Assembly (NCBI GenBank): GCA_003254925.1
Contig: QANZ01027390.1
Location: 91,859 to 155,858, forward strand
DNA from: Chamaecrista fasciculata
Taxonomy: Eukaryota > Streptophyta > Magnoliopsida > Fabales > Fabaceae
Reading direction: 5' to 3'
DNA: 64,000 nucleotides
Shown: positions 62,869 to 64,000 of the stretch, piece after piece
Layout: each line of letters opens with the position of its first letter
Numbering within the stretch: the stretch's first letter is position 1
Made by a program: the position numbers and the translations under genes
Notes under the pieces: model-generated
Seen by the model: only the letters and a program-made list of their open reading frames with translations
Database searches by the model: none
Told to the model about the DNA's origin: nothing

Positions 62869-63179
62869 ATATGAATGAATTAAAACAATAACAGATCAGA
62901 ACAGATAGCTATATCTGGCATGCAAAAATTATATAACTAGAAATTCAAGAATTCATCCAAATGCATAAGATTGAAACTGGGACCTTTCGTTGGCCAAAAA
63001 AAAAAAAAAGAAACTGGGACCTTTCATTATTTTAAGGTCTTTTTAGAATTTAAATCATTTAATAAAAAAGAAAGAACAGATACAAGAGCTAGTTTTTAGA
63101 ATTTAAGTTTATGTTCAATTAAATGAAAAAAAAATTAACCACAAACTTGGGCATGTCAACTCGGAAAAAAAAAAAAAAA

Positions 63180-63702
63180 GATAACCATGCACAAACATGT
63201 AGGCGACGATCGATCAAATCCCAATGCCTTTTAAGTTTCTTCTGTGAGGCCACCGAGCAAGTCACTTTAAAGAATCTCTAGTATCTTCTTTATTCACAAA
63301 GATTGACACGAATCAACAAGAGCTAGCTATTAAGAAAATTCTATGTACTAATAATGTTAAATTCAAAAAATAGATAACCATGCACAAACCTGCAGGTGAC
63401 GATCGATCAAATCCCAGTGCCTTTCAAGTTTCTTTTGTGAGGCACCGAGCAAATCACTTTAAAGAATCTCTGGCATCTTCTTCATTCACAAAGATTCACG
63501 GATCAACAAGAGCTGGCTATTAGGAAAATCCTATGTATTATGTACTAATAATGTTAAACTCAAAAAAAAAAAAAAAGATAACCATGCACAAACCTGCAAG
63601 CGACGATCAGTCAAATCCCAAGTCCTTTCAATTTTCTTCTGTGAGACCACTGAGCAAGTCACTTTAAAGAATATCTGGTATCTTCTTCATTCACAAAGAT
63701 TC
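63180..63702 (+). repeat. three-copy tandem repeat, about 195-200 bp period
   Basis: Units begin 'gataaccatgcacaaac' at 63180, 63373 and 63577, the third shortened. Each contains 'gcgacgatcgatcaaatccc' or a close variant, 'cactttaaagaat' and 'ttcattcacaaagatt'. The A-run between units varies in length. A single ambiguous base lies at 63703. No coding sequence. Confidence 0.85.
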
Positions 63703-64000
63703 NAAATTCATACATAATTAGTTTCTTATCAATATATATACAAATTAAAAAATATATAGAATAAACAAATGGGTAAATAAAAAAAATATGATTTTTTTTT
63801 TAAGTAAAGTGGTCCAATTTGGCCTGGCTCGAGCCAAGTGTCTCATCGTATCGGGTCTCGGGTTAGATCAAAATCTATCCCTAATCATCCTTATATTTAG
63901 AGAAAAATAGCGTATAGAGCATATTAAATCACATTTTTGGGACCAAGAACGAAAGAAATGTGAAAGTTTAAAGATCAAAATAGAACAAAACATAGTTTTA
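63703..64000. other. AT-rich stretch at the window end
   Basis: Nothing recognisable apart from the ambiguous base at 63703. Confidence 0.4.

Noticed and set aside
1-64000. CRISPR arrays, bacterial operons or ribosome binding sites
   Set aside because: The DNA is plant nuclear; the repeats seen are transposon termini, microsatellites and a tandem repeat, not spacer arrays.

Overview
This is AT-rich plant nuclear DNA, almost certainly from a eudicot. The evidence is several intron-containing plant genes (basic secretory protein, REV1 polymerase, an F-box/DUF295 protein, a PIP-type secreted peptide), plant L1-type LINEs (DUF4283 ORF1), Ty1/copia LTRs with an initiator-tRNA primer site, and plant-type MULE, CACTA and Helitron ends. 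The species cannot be named from the sequence. One 310-base N gap lies at 23541-23850.

Layout. 1-5163: the 5' part of a Ty1/copia-type element on the minus strand (gag, long leader, primer binding site, 5' LTR). It sits inside a plus-strand LINE whose 3' half runs 5164-7280. 7611-7925: a very small TRIM-like LTR element. 8431-12659: a solo LTR of the same copia family with a second solo LTR nested inside it; both have perfect 5-bp target duplications. 13220-14330: an intact three-exon basic secretory protein (HExxH) gene. 14.4-23.5 kb: AT-rich intergenic DNA with two MULE-type foldback MITEs (perfect 9-bp duplications), Helitron-type copies and a lone ATAD3-like exon. 24.3-33.1 kb: a nearly full-length but decayed minus-strand L1-type LINE, broken in its RNase H region by another solo LTR. 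That LTR carries a 630-base piece copied from the same LINE. 35305-35496: a PIP/PIPL peptide precursor. 36-41 kb: intergenic DNA with a CACTA end, a small hAT-like MITE and a Helitron copy. 41326-53655: a complete 23-exon REV1 gene (minus). 54866-57909: a two-exon gene coding DUF295 - F-box - DUF295 (plus), divergent from REV1. 58-64 kb: gene-poor DNA with three Helitron copies, a foldback and a three-copy tandem repeat.

How the genes relate. There are no operons and no sign of a functional cluster. Four host genes look whole: a secreted metallopeptidase-like defence protein, a secreted signalling peptide, a translesion polymerase and an F-box adaptor. Most of the rest is layered transposon history, and the target-site duplications give its order. 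I found no plainly new biological system. The most unusual objects are the solo LTR carrying a fragment of its own host LINE, the gag-plus-long-leader copia element with three copies of a 16-bp GC-rich motif, and the F-box protein with two DUF295 domains.
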